Assembly (NCBI RefSeq): GCF_000283155.1
Contig: NW_004454181.1
Location: forward strand, 21,780,079-21,844,078
Origin: Ceratotherium simum simum
Lineage: Eukaryota; Chordata; Mammalia; Perissodactyla; Rhinocerotidae
Length of the DNA: 64,000 bases
Direction: 5' to 3'
Shown: in pieces, positions 21,661-33,469 of the stretch
How positions within the stretch are numbered: position 1 is the stretch's first letter
Layout of the letters: the number at the start of each line of letters is the position of its first letter
Made by a program: the position numbers and the translations under genes
The notes under the pieces: model-generated
Seen by the model: only the letters and a program-made list of their open reading frames with translations
What the model was told of the DNA's origin: nothing
Database searches by the model: none

Positions 21661-22317
21661 TTATTGATTGATAAAATGCACAATGACAAAAAGCTGGCAT
21701 GCATACATTATCACTTTGAAATGGATTTACTTTCCATTAATCACAGTGGTGTCTGCATGCATATGAAAAATAGTAGCATATATATTTGTCAGACATTATT
21801 TATTCAGTCCACCAACAATACTTGGTGCTTAGGGAGTTCTGTCTTCCTCACCGCCTCTACGGGCTTTGAGGGTGAAGAGGGCGGGGAGAGGCAAGGTCAC
21901 TACTCCAATTCAAGACATTAGCTTGAAGTATGTTTCTGCTCCTCAACTAGCTGTAGTCCTCTCTTGGAGGAAAGAAAGTAGGGGTGGAGGCGGCAGAGGG
22001 AGAATAAAGGGAGAAGAAAAAGAAAGTGCCCTTGGGCAAGTCACTGGACAGGTATGAGCCTATGAAGTGAAGATTTCAGATGCCATCAGTGGCTTTCTAT
22101 CAGTGCTTCAAGGAGCCCTGTGGTTTCACAGAAGCCCCGTCAGGGATCACTCAGGGGTAGGGAACACAGGGCAGGCCAAGTGTGTGGGTTTCAGACCCAG
22201 CCATGCTTTAGAGAGCAATACAGGTTTTATGGAGGCTCCACATACTATTTCATGTGTAAAAAGGGTTTTACTGCTTCCCAAGTGTTTGAAAGAATGAGAC
22301 TAGATAATCTTAAAAGC
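21661..22317. other. Non-genic sequence
   Basis: Purine-rich at 21965-22030. The open frames 21619-21921 and 22067-22297 have no recognisable domain and are not supported as genes. Confidence 0.4.
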
Positions 22318-22455
22318 AATGATTCTCAAACTTGGCTGCATATTGGATTCACTCCAAGGAGCTAAGAAAATATTAACGCATGGACTTAGCTCAGATTGAT
22401 TTAATTGGTCTCGGTTTCAGCCCAGATATCCAGATGTGCAAATGCCTCTCCGTTG
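22318..22455 (+). mobile_element. hAT-Charlie-like transposon remnant
   Basis: The sequence caatgattctcaaacttggc, followed by tgcatattggattcactcca and ttgatttaattggtctcggt, matches a MER5-related element that begins 'cagtgattctcaaacttggctgcacatt'. The right end is missing. Confidence 0.6.
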
Positions 22456-23275
22456 ATTTGATCTTGAAAATATTAGCCAAGACAAGGTCAAGGTTACCCA
22501 CTAGTCTGCCCTCAGTCTATTCGATGCAAAGATCCCATGAAGCATATGGAAATAAAAAATTCAATCCCATAAGGAGCAGAATTTCAGGAGAGTTCAGATC
22601 GTTAAAGAATGCCAGTGATGTTTACTTATTTTCTTGAAGACTTGACTTCTAATTACATTCCTTCATGGAGATAGTAAAAGAAAATGTAAATGCAGTTTTA
22701 AAAGAATTCTATAAAACCAAGGTCCACATAAAAATCCCGATCACAGTCTGGATTCCCAGACATAGTCAATAAGAGAACTGAAGTCCTGCTTTTGCCAGAA
22801 AGAAAAAATTAATTTTTGGTTCACTTCGCTATGACAGTTCATTTATAAGATTATTTATATGTGACTTTGTGGCAAGAATGAAACATTTCAGCTCACAGAG
22901 CGAATAGAAAGATGCACTCAAGGAGGGCAACCAGAACACAGTTTGAAACATCTGGACAAGACAATACAGCCACTTAGCTATGATCGCCTAGGAAAAATTA
23001 ACTGATGTTTATACCAAGCGAGGTTTAACATCTTTGGAAAATGGAATTTATACCATTTTCCTTCCCCTACTTTTGCTAATCAAAACCCACCAACATCATT
23101 TTCTAATTGTCTCAAAGAGAAAGAGATATCTCCTGACATATTTTTTGGTGAATGGCAGAAGAGGAGAGGCAGATCCACAGAATTCCTAATTTTGAAAAGG
23201 ATACGAATTAACTGGGCAAAGGGTATTTTGGTTGCACCTTCCTCAACAAGTCACTCACAAGCCATTATCTAAGTC
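22456..23275. other. Non-genic sequence
   Basis: I see no gene or named repeat. Confidence 0.4.
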
Positions 23276-23640
23276 AGTGCTGTCCAATAGAAATATAATG
23301 TGAGATATATTTTATTTTAAAGTTTCAAGCAGCCACATTAAAATGTAAAAAAGCAAAATTAGTTTTAATAATATGTTTTAACCTGATATCAAAATATTAC
23401 CATTTCAACATGTAATCAATATCTAGTAAATTAGAAATAGGTGAACTGTATGGTATGTGAATTATATCTCAATAAAACTATTAAAATTATTAGTATAAAG
23501 AAGAATAAAATATCTCTAAGTCTTGAAAATCTTATGTGTATTTTATGCTTCTAGCACATCTCAATTTGGACTTGTCACATACATTTCAAGTGTTTGATTG
23601 CCACGCGTGGCCAGTGGCTACTGTATGGATATGTGATTAA
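23276..23640 (+). mobile_element. Non-autonomous DNA transposon (MER-type), interrupted
   Basis: The left end cagtgctgtccaatagaaat is a well-known terminal sequence. Internal blocks agcagccacattaaaatgta, taccatttcaacatgtaatc and agcacatctcaatttggact, then the decayed right end tggccagtggctactgtatg, follow in order. A short L1 3' end is inserted at about 23441-23488. I place it in the hAT group from memory and do not assert the exact family. Confidence 0.75.
23441..23488 (+). repeat. Tiny L1 3'-terminal fragment nested in a DNA transposon
   Basis: The sequence gtgaactgtatggtatgtga followed by attatatctcaataaaacta is the terminal segment of L1M-type 3' UTRs. It interrupts the colinear transposon sequence on either side. 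This is a severely 5'-truncated insertion or capture. Confidence 0.65.
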
Positions 23641-24424
23641 ATGATTCATGTGTACAATCATGACTTTTGGGAAAGAACTATCACGTGCATTAAGCTATCT
23701 TGTCTTTAGCTCACCTCTCTATCCCATGATGTTGTCAGTAAATAATGTTTGAAATTGTCAGGACTTTATCCCCTCATCTTGTGTCACTCTGGGAGACAGA
23801 GAGAGAGAAAAGAGGAGAGAGCAGGAATTTCTTTTATCTCTCAGCCTCTCTGCTCTCTCTGGCTCCCCTTCTTTCTCTTTACCATCTATTCCCATTGGCT
23901 GTCCTTGACATATCTAGATTTAAATTACTGCATTACTGAATGGTTTGTTTTTCTCTGTTCTTAGTTTAAACGCGGACCAATGAAATGTTTTATGTTTTTC
24001 GTTTCAAAAAATGTTTACCTACTGAAGGCATCATATTTTTCTATTCTAGTTATGTTAAGGGTCCTTGAGGTATGGAAGTTTTCAACCACTGAGCTATATA
24101 AAATTAGACTACCTATATGAGTTTTTGAGAGTCTTTCTAGTTCTTCACTATGTCACAAAAGAAATCTAAAGACCAGTGACAGCCTTTCAGGAAAAAGAGA
24201 GAATAATTACTGACCTATCTTTCAGAAAGCAAAACAAGTTCATTATTACAAAAAGCAAAGTCTCTGCATGGAACTGCCTCCTCTCTCAAATCTAGGGATT
24301 TTAACCACCTCAGATGGAGAAAATACCAGCCTAAAGATGACTGTGGGGAAGCAACAGATTTTCTCCTTATGAAATTTGACATCCTTACCATATTCCACGC
24401 TTTTCACAGGCAATGTTAATTCAA
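23641..24424. other. Non-genic sequence
   Basis: Purine/pyrimidine-rich stretch at 23790-23880. I recognise no gene or repeat. Confidence 0.4.
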
Positions 24425-25060
24425 TGACAAATCAATGCATATTTATTAAGCTGTATACTATGTATGTGACACTGTGCTGAAGGTAAACCATCGAACAAGA
24501 CAAACATCATCCTGTCCATTAAGGAAAACTACAGTCTAGTAGGAAATTATTATTATAATTTAGGGTTTGATGTACATGATGATGTAGGAGGATAAGTACA
24601 TGTTGGCTGCATATCAAAGAGATGGAACCAGCCCAGTGGAGGGGGTTAATGAAGACCTCTTATAGCATAAGCTGAGCCTTGAAAGGTGTACCAAAGTTCC
24701 CTAAATGAGGAGCAAGTATATAGGAGAGAGGGTAGAGAAGCATCCCAAATGGTGGGCTAGCATGGGCAAAGGCTGGAGTTGCCAGTGTGGTGGTTTAGAG
24801 GAACCAAAGAGAGTCACAGAAGAAGGGAAAGACAGAATGAGGGGAAGTGTGGTGGCAGGGATGCAACTCTGAAGACTGGGAAGAGCCTCATAAACCATAA
24901 TAAAGCCTTTGGCCTTTACCTTGATTCTAACAGGAAGCTACTGAAGGGTTTTTAACGGAGAAAAGATGCAATTAGGTCTGCGTTTTTAAAGTATCACTCT
25001 AACTGCAGTGTGGAGAACAGGGATGGTTGCAGGGAGACCAATTAGGAAGCTAAAAAGGCC
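24425..25060 (-). repeat. L2 LINE 3' region
   Basis: Reverse L2 order is clear: aatgcatatttattaagctg, gacactgtgctgaaggtaaa, gctgagccttgaaaggtgta, then tttggcctttaccttgattc, aggaagctactgaagggttt, aagatgcaattaggtctgcg and taactgcagtgtggagaaca. It covers both the 3' UTR and the last part of the degenerate reverse-transcriptase ORF. Confidence 0.88.
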
Positions 25061-26371
25061 CTTGTTTTCAAGGCCTAGGCTCAGGTGGTAAACTGGCTCC
25101 CAAGTGAATGGAGCCTGCCAACACATCTCATTTAGTCCACAGACCATTCCACAAAGCAGGCGAGTGCGTCTAAAAATCTGCGTTTCCAGCATCTCATGCA
25201 AGACAGCCTTGAAAGCCGTAGGCTCACTTAAGTATCCAAAAACCAGCAGCTGGAGCTGAGTGGCGCTAGCCTCTTTCAGGCAGGGCGTGGGACCTCCAGT
25301 TCTTCAAGGTCCCGACCGCATCATGCTACCTTATTTCTGGCCCCTTCACTAGCCCCTATAGACACAGTAGTACTTGACCTCCAGTGTAGAACCATCTAGT
25401 GATCGAACTCAAGATGAGGAGGAGTTAAAAGGGCCTTTGCTTCAAGGACTCAACTAGAGAGCAGCCCACCACTAGGGCTGACCAAGACTGGGAAAGGAGA
25501 GCTGAGGAGCCGTCACAGGCTCTGCCATCCTGAGATAAGCTGAAAGGCTTGATTTCAGATGACGCAAAAAAGCATCTGAACAGTAACATCCACAACACGA
25601 TTCAGCGTGATTATTAAAGTGCACTCCAAGTTTAACTTGAAAGACCATGGTCCAATTATATCAACAGGAGTCAACTTTAAGCTGCTTCAAATAAACACTC
25701 TTGATTTTTGGGGGGAAAAAAAGACATACTGGTAAGACATAAAAATATAGATGTCAAACAGCTGCCAGGACCACTCAACTTCTTCTCCTGATTGGACAGA
25801 ACTTTTTAGACTCTTGAGGCTAGACAAAAACTTTAACATTCTTTGAAATAAGACAAGCCAAAAGTCACCCCAGTTTCCAGGTGCTATGTTTGAACATGGT
25901 CTGTGTGGCAGAGCAGCGACTCTAGCAGCAGGAAAAAAAAAGTTTCTGATTACAGGTTTTATGAAAGTGAAAGCGGCATCATTTCCTAGACCCAGGTACG
26001 AAATAAATAGAAGGGCATTTTCTCCCTGAAACCTTTCTTTTTGTTTCATTCAGGAGTATGTTCGGCACTAAGATAAAAGGTTTACAAAAGATCAAGAGAT
26101 GAGCCTTCAGTAAGTCATTTAACCTAGCAGTACTTCTATGTGAATTGTATTTCCTTTAACATCTGAATGTAACTGCATTAAAAGACAGTAGAATTTCTCC
26201 CAGCTATTTATTGGACAACTTGCAAATTGCAACATCAACAGATTTTTGTAGGAGATTTAAGTTTTTCCCTTCTAGCCATTCATTTACTAATCTTTCTCCT
26301 CCTGTGTTCTCATCTCTAACTTCCTGTCTCTGCATGATAAAGACAGCTAATAACTTTTTAAAGTTAAATCA
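25061..26371. other. Non-genic sequence
   Basis: It contains a 120-codon minus-strand open frame (25687-26049) without domain, signal or splice support. No repeat that I can name. Confidence 0.4.
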
Positions 26372-26565
26372 TTAATTCAACAAATATCTTGAGAATTTAC
26401 TACATACCAGGCCTGTGCAGAGAAAGCTTGGAGGAGGGAAGCAAGCAATTAACAATTACCAATTTAAAAAATGCTGTTATTGCTGTCAAAGAAGTATGCT
26501 ATGGAAACACAGACAAGGAAGAGAACAATCAGATGCTGAGAGGTCAGGGAAACTTTCATGAGATA
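26372..26565 (-). repeat. L2 LINE 3' end
   Basis: The sequence attcaacaaatatcttgaga, followed by tttactacataccaggcctg, is the reverse complement of the L2 terminus. The body that follows is diverged. Confidence 0.6.
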
Positions 26566-27775
26566 ATCGAGATTTTTTAGAAACAAAAGTTACATAAAAC
26601 TTGGCAATCAAAAGAGTGAAATGTGTACTTTCCAAGTTCGATTTGAACATTGTTCACCAACTCACCAAGGATGAGGTAACCCTCTAGGAGAATTCAGTGT
26701 TTGACTTTGCTATTTACTAGTCATGAGAGCTCAGATTTTGAGAAGCTACTTGTTAACAGGTAGACTTACAACCCGTAGAAAGGTCATTTCCAAGTTACAG
26801 TTTGATTTCTCTGTAAGACTAACCCGTTTTTCTCTAATTCAAATACATTTCCGAACACTTTTTGTGGTGGACCACAGATACTCTGTTCCTTGAAATACTC
26901 TTTGATCCAGCTTTTCTCTCTTCCTACTGTTCTCATCCATTAACAAGTTGAATAAAACCTCTGACATATTTTCATCATATATTTGGAGGAGAGTCATGTT
27001 CATACTTTTTGAATATTATACGTTGACAAAGTAAGTGCTTAAGGGTCAGTAGGCATCTATCTGGAAGTCAAGGTGGATTCCTTCTTTTAAATGTTTTCCC
27101 CCAAAGAATACAAGTACAGAGCAAAAAATAGAATAGCACGTTGAAACACAATAGTTCACTCCCTCACTGTCCCCACCAGGGCTTCCCAAAAGCAATCGAC
27201 AATATTTAACTGGTTCAGTGCTTAATTCTCTAGTGGTAATCTCACTAACTCTCCTGCTGAGGCTTATATTACTCTCTCATAATTTACCTTTTTAGGATAT
27301 TATCTATTAAATCTCTATGAAATATAAATTTAGCTGATTCCTCCTTCTCAACTTTATTTTATTCTTCTCTGGTTATATTTGTAGCTTTAAGGAATGTATC
27401 TAAGCCTTTGTCTTGTTTCATTAACCTCAGGGGAAAAAAAAATCTCATTTTCCCACTTGATTAAAGATAGTCATGCCTCCATCTTTCCTTCAGCTCTCCT
27501 TCCCTTGACTCTGAATCTACCATTACCTGTCAACCTTGCCTTCACTTCCATTGCCAAGTTTATAACTTTTGGTTAACTTGCTTGTGTGTTTGCTTTATAG
27601 GTTGATTTATAAGCTGGAAAAGAGAGTTTATTATGACTATATAAATTGTTCATTGGAAATCCAGGTAGTATACTAACACGGCATTTATTTCTCTTTGGAT
27701 TCAATGGCATAACCCCTAAATCACAGAAGTCAAATGGATTCTTTTTGTTGTTATGATTCTTATTTGGACCATGGT
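26566..27775. other. AT-rich non-genic sequence
   Basis: A possible short MIR remnant lies around 26700-26760. Otherwise unique sequence without genes. Confidence 0.4.
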
Positions 27776-27793
27776 TTCCTTTTATAGTTTTTT

Positions 27794-28082
27794 TTTTTCT
27801 TGAGGAGGATCAGCCCTGAGCTAACATCCATGCTAATCCTCCTCTTTTTGCTGAGAAAGACCAGCTCTGAGCTAACATCTATTGCCAATCTTCCTCCTTT
27901 TTTTCCCCCAAAGCCCCAGTAGATAGTTGTATGTCATAGCCGCACATTCTTCTAGTTGCTGTATGTGGGACACGGCCTCAGCATGGCCAGAGAAGTGATG
28001 TGTCAGTGCGCGCCAGGGATGCGAACCGGGGCCACCAGTAGCGGAGCTCGCGCACTTAACTGCTAAGCCACGGGGCCGGCCC
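27794..28082 (-). mobile_element. ERE-type SINE, long composite architecture
   Basis: The minus-strand ERE head is at the right (gctaagccacggggccggcc). The left end carries the two-module tail (ctgagctaacatcc and ctgagctaacatct) and the middle carries the reverse of the 'ctactggggctttgg' and 'agcaactagaagg' segments. An 18-base target-site duplication with one mismatch flanks it: ttccttttatagtttttt at 27776-27793 and ttccttatatagtttttt at 28083-28100. Confidence 0.96.
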
Positions 28083-28129
28083 TTCCTTATATAGTTTTTT
28101 GTGTTGTTCTTGTTGAGTCTGTGGTTTCT

Positions 28130-28341
28130 TTAATTTTATTAATTTTAATTTTATTTTATTTTTTCCCCCAAAGCCCCAGTAGATAGTTGTATGTCATAGT
28201 TGCACATTCTTCTAGTTGCTGTATGTGGGACGCGGCCTCAGCATGGCCGGAGAAGCGGTGTGTCCTGCGCACCCGGGATCCGAACCCGGGCCGCCAGCAG
28301 CGGAGCGCGCGCACTTAACCGCTAAGCCACGGGGCCGGCCC
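28130..28341 (-). mobile_element. ERE-type SINE, short architecture, young
   Basis: A complete minus-strand ERE with a perfect 16-base target-site duplication, tgagtctgtggtttct, at 28114-28129 and 28342-28357. The A box (ccgctaagcca on plus, 28319-28329) and B box (ggatccgaacc on plus, 28276-28286) are intact. The tail side shows a TTTTATTTTATTTT run. It has the same orientation as the ERE 47 bases upstream but a separate duplication, so it is an independent insertion. Confidence 0.97.
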
Positions 28342-28559
28342 TGAGTCTGTGGTTTCTAATTGTCTTTTCTCTTCTTTTTAGAGAAGACACACATGCTTTC
28401 TTCATATCACATCACTTGGCTTCCTGGCAAAACTGTCTCCACTGAGAGTAATCTGCTCCATTTTTCTCCTTGAAGACATCCTTCTTAGAGTCCTTGGACT
28501 TCTCCAATTTGGACCAAGCTACTTAATAGACCTGCCGCACAACTGTTATCTTCAGCTTT

Positions 28560-29470
28560 TTGGAAGGACTCTTCTTTAGTTTCACCATATCTTGGTATCT
28601 TTAAGAATTATTTCTTGAATTTCATTTTCAATTTGCACGAATATATTCAGAACGAGTATATGAGAGGCCTAGATATCTTGATGCTTTAAAATGCCTTTAT
28701 CTTATTCTTACTTAGAGTTTAGCTTAGAACTGAATTCTAGGTTCAAAATAGTTTTTCCTCAAAAATACAGGAAACTGTTCCATTGTCTTCTTTAGTCTAG
28801 TGTTGCTGATGAAAAGTTTGATACCAGTTTAAAAATAATTTCTTTTTGTAGGAGGTTTCCTTTTCTCCCCCTTCCAGAAGCTTTTAAGATCCTTTAAGTC
28901 TCAGAATTTTGAAAATGGAAGCTGGTACATCAGGAACCTTTCTTTACTTCCCCTTTATGTCACTGGGCTCCTGTTGTCTGTTGTATAAATTCAACCTATT
29001 GGCTCCCTTGAATAATATTTTAAAATTTCTTTGATAAATACCCCCACTCCTCAAATTGATCTGGTATCTCTGGAGGTCCTTTTAATGGGATGAAGGACTC
29101 CTGCACTGATCTACTATATTTGACTCTTTTTATTTCTACTAAATATTCTCTTTTCTGTGTCGTAGGAGATTTATACTTTCTTTTTCAATCCTTTCGTTAA
29201 TTAAAAAAATAAAACTTAGTTCACAAGAGATATTTATTATTCTCTAATAGTTCCTTTTTTATACTGTTTGTATTTGTTTTATGGATAGACTATCTTTTTA
29301 ACTATTATCAAGGATGTTTATAAGAGGGTTTTAAATACCCTCTTTGGTCCCTCGTAATATCTATTTTTGCAATGATTTCACGTCATTTATTAGTATTATT
29401 TGTCTTTCTTTCATGATTATGTTTTTCTCTCCTGTGCAACTGGTTTTCTTCATAAATCTGATTGTCATTT
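28560..29470 (+). repeat. LINE-like ancient repeat, class uncertain
   Basis: The word order atttcttgaatttcattttc, ggcctagatatcttgatgct, actgaattctaggttcaaaa, tgttccattgtcttctttag, tgttgctgatgaaaagtttg, then tcgtaggagatttatacttt and tcaatcctttcgttaatt, recalls a common dispersed mammalian sequence that I associate with old L1 copies. No coding frame survives and I cannot assign the family. Confidence 0.45.
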
Positions 29471-29779
29471 TTTTATTTAAGAATGAGGAAGTGAAAGTTT
29501 CACTTATGGTTAGGATGTGGAAGAACATGAACAAATGTTACTCCTGCTACAACTATAAGAACTAGCCAGATAAACCCAGTACATAACTTTCTTTAAAGAC
29601 ATTGACAAGCTGTATATTCAAAGGAATCTAAAAGAATCAAACGCCAGAGGATGATTTCAGACTTGAGGGCAGTGGCTGAGGTTGGAGGTAAGGTGGGCAG
29701 AGCAACAAGCCAGCCCGAGACAGACAGCCTTTGCTTAGACTAGGGGCCACTAGTCACAAACTTTTGATGAACCTGTAAG
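29471..29779. other. Non-genic sequence
   Basis: I recognise nothing in this interval. Confidence 0.35.
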
Positions 29780-30950
29780 CTATTGTGTTGGATTTGAAAC
29801 TAGAAAAGCCCCAAATGCAAAAATTAATTCCGCAGTCCTAAATGTAAAAGTTAGGGTCATAAAACATCTAGAAGAAAACTTAGGAGAATATCTTTGTGAT
29901 TTTGAGTCAGGCAAAGATTTCTTAGGTAGGACAGAAAAAGCACAGATCATAAAATGAAAATGTGAATAAAGTGGAGTTCATCAAAATAAAAAACTTCAGA
30001 AGACACCATTAAGAAAATGAAAGTCAAGTAACAGACTGGAAGAACCTATCTGCAATATGTAAAAGACACAGAACTTACATCTAGAAAATTTAAAGAGCTC
30101 CTATAACTCAATAATTAAAAAAGACAATGCAATAAAAAAATTGGGTACAAGACTTGAACACTCTTTACAAAAGATATACCAATGACCAAAAGCACAAGCT
30201 AAAGTGCTTAACATTATTAGCCAACAGGGAAATGCAAATTAAAACAGGAAGAGATAGCATTTCACACCGACTAAAATGGTTAAAATTAACAAGGCTAGTA
30301 ACACAATTGTTAGCAGACAGAACAATTGGATCTCTCACACATTACTTATGACAGTATAAAATAGGAATGAACTACAGTGGGGAACCATTTGGTGGTTCCT
30401 TATAAAATACCACATATACCTACCTCATGACTCAGAAATCCCATTCCTTGATATTTACCCAAAAGAAATTAAAGTCCATACAAAGATTCGTTCACAAATG
30501 TTTTAATGGCTTGATTCTTAATATTCCCAAACTGGAAACAACCCAGATGTCCACCAAAAGGAGAATGAACAAAAAATTATAACATTCATACAATGATACT
30601 GGTAAGAAGTAGTGAATGATCTACTAATATTCACAAGAACATGGATATATCTCAAAACCATCATGCAGAATGAAAGAAGCCAGAGACAATAGAATCTATC
30701 CTGTAAGACCATTTATAAGAAGTATTAAAAGAGGCAGAACACTGTTTGCCTCAGACACAGGAGGAAAACATCAAGACTGGAACTGAACTTTCTAGTGATG
30801 GAATGTTCTACATCCTGATTGTGGTAGTGGTTACAGGAGTGTATACATTTCTCAAAATTCAAACTAGACACTTAAAATCTCTTATCTGAGGAAAGTTGAT
30901 TATAAAAATGAATGTGGAGAGTGAGTTAACTATTTTATTGTAGGTGAAAG
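29780..30950 (+). mobile_element. L1 LINE 3' part, 5'-truncated, inactive
   Basis: Plus-strand L1 covering the C-terminal end of ORF2 and the 3' UTR. Relics of the ORF2 C-terminus are visible: NREMQIKT (30223-30246) and, in another frame, a stretch equivalent to the conserved 'IPLLGIYPKE' (gatatttacccaaaagaaat at about 30451). The UTR runs through ggaatgttctacatcctgat and ends near cacttaaaatctctt. Stops and frameshifts break the frame throughout, so no active protein is encoded. Confidence 0.88.
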
Positions 30951-33469
30951 TTCCTCTGCTGTTTTATAGCGGAGTCATCTTACATAAGGGTTAGGACATA
31001 AAAACACCCATATTTGAGGCAAAATTCATGTATAGTCAAAGAGACCCTTGAAATGCCAGTAGCAAAGTGCCTAGTATTTCACAACAAATATATCACAAAG
31101 ATCTTCCTCTAGAGCAGAAATCAAATTGAACACAATATGAAATAATTACTTTATGTATTTTTAATCTATTATTATACTAAACATCTTTAAATAGTCAAAT
31201 TACGTTCAATACAGTGAGATGGTCACACTACAAAAAGCGTGAAGGAACTGAGATCCACTAAATTAGCAAATGTATTTCTCCCATCTCACTGTCTGTCTAG
31301 AACATGTTCCTATTGAGGAGAATGACAGATACGTAAATTATTTTTCTCAATATTCTTGTCAATCATATATGGTTGAATGAGATAAGTTAAATGTACATAC
31401 TATATAACACTCTTTTTTATTCAGGTCTATCTTACCACTAGGTTCCACTCATGAATAGGATGCCTGGCTGGCTGGGGATTCTGTAGTGTGATAGAGCTGG
31501 AACACTGGCTGGCTTTCCTCCAGGATGGCCAAGCAGGAAACTAATCTCAAAGCTTGAGATGCCCTTGAAAGGCATAAGGGAAAAGACTTTACTTGGCCAC
31601 GCATCCAATTGAACATCTCTAATTCTTCCCTTAGGAAACTCACTCAGTGTCTTCAGAAAAGTGCCTTCCAGTTTGTTGTGCCTGGGGGTAAAATGCTCTT
31701 CTCGGCTCTGTTAATGAGAAGCAATGGAGAAGAGAAGAACCATCATTCACACCACCAGGCAGATTTTTAATTAATCCTTTCTTTTTGCTCCTTTCCTCCT
31801 TTATGCCCACACTTTGTCATATTTCCCAATTTTAGAGCCTCTATCGAGTGGTTTTCTTTGATGTCTTTACTGAACTACGTTTTATATATTAAAAAATTTA
31901 TATTTCCTTTATATAGCTTCCAAAAATGTTTTGAAATATCTACTGTTTTTCCCCTCCCATTCTTTTCACCATTTGAGGTTTAACCAAAAAGCATACAGAA
32001 GGAAGTAGAAACATTTGCTTGAGTTAAATCCCATAGATTCAAGTAAAATCTCAGATATCAATGTCTTGAATATCATTAAATGCCAAAGATTATTTTTGAT
32101 TGTTCTCATGTTTATAATCTCTCCTACAGGTCACATACTTGCTTATATGGAACCTGGGACTGTCTTCCTATTTTGTGTGTGTATTTTATCTCCTAAAGGA
32201 GAATGAGATTAAAGTCACAAACTACTTAAAATTAGGGTCACAATGCCTCCTACATCACTACAGAAATGTTTCCTAACTTTTAATCCATGGAAGAAGTGGA
32301 TCCAAACACATCCTGAAATTGTATATAGACTATGTGTATTTACATGTGGTCATCCTTTTCTGGGAAGAAATTCCGTGTTTTCAGTATAGAAACTGATAGA
32401 ATGTAATGTGATTGAAGGAAGATGTCAGAAAATTAGTGACCAAAACGAATGGATTATATTTCTGTTTCTGAGGAAGGGAGCTTTTATCAGCTTTTTTATG
32501 GTTATAAACCAATTTTTCATCCGACTTTTCTACATTCTGTGTTAGACCAATAGTAACGACCTCAAAATGTTATTTGTAGATAAGACACCATCTGTCAGAA
32601 AGCACAATCAAGAGGTCTCTGCCACTAAATCTAGCCTGCAGGAGTTTAAAGTATTTTGAAAATGCTCTGTTAAAAGAATAAGTGTTTTAGAACCTGAGCA
32701 ATCTCCAGGGATATTAACAACGATTTATATAAAATTTAAACTTTAGAAACAGCTCTTCAGACATCCCATATGTGGTAAAATGTTGCAGAAGTGCTTCTTG
32801 GCTTCTGAAACCTAATGGCTCAAGTCTGGTAGTTTGTTCAACTTTCCCAAAATCCTAATAGAAGACCCATAATCTCTCAAGGAAGGAGTAATCCCTTGGC
32901 AATAAGGAAGGTAATGTGTACCTAAATGTATTCACTCTGAAGGCAATCAGGTTCTGACCTTGGAAAGAGTAACTGGAAGCTCTGGAAAGAAAATCTTCCA
33001 GTCCAGAAATGGCAAGTAGGTTTTACCTGCCATGCTAATATCAATTATTTTCTGGAGTGATGTGTTGGATGGATTCTAGGGCTCCTGAGCTGGGATTGAT
33101 TAGTGATGTCTGCCAAGGGCACAGGAAATGAGGGAGGTAGCACATGTGTTGGGTGTGTGCTGACCCTGGCCTAGTGAGAGTGATGAGGAATTTAAATAAA
33201 GGCTGCAAAGCACAGTGCTGTATGGTAAAGAAAGATAATAAGGGTAGATATTGTAGCAAAGAGGAAAATAAAGAAAGAAGACCTCTAAAACAGATTATAT
33301 CAATATGGAAAAATCGGGACAAGCAAATGGAAACCAAAATCAAAATTAAAACCACTAAAAATAAAGTTAAAAAATGCAAAAAGAACCAATAAACCAGGAG
33401 AAAATGACCTATTTTTAAAGTAAATCCACTCTGCAATATATTTAAGTTCCCTCTCCCCATTCTAATGTC
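30951..33469. other. Unique AT-rich non-genic sequence
   Basis: No supported exon or named repeat across 2.5 kb. A 139-codon minus-strand frame (33041-33460) is hydrophobic and rich in Leu/Phe, as expected of AT-rich antisense to A-rich DNA. It lacks a family resemblance. Confidence 0.4.

Noticed and set aside
33041..33460. 139-codon hydrophobic minus-strand open frame, the longest without N
   Set aside because: Its Leu/Phe-rich composition is what antisense to A-rich DNA gives. No domain, no splice sites and no resemblance to a membrane protein family that I know.
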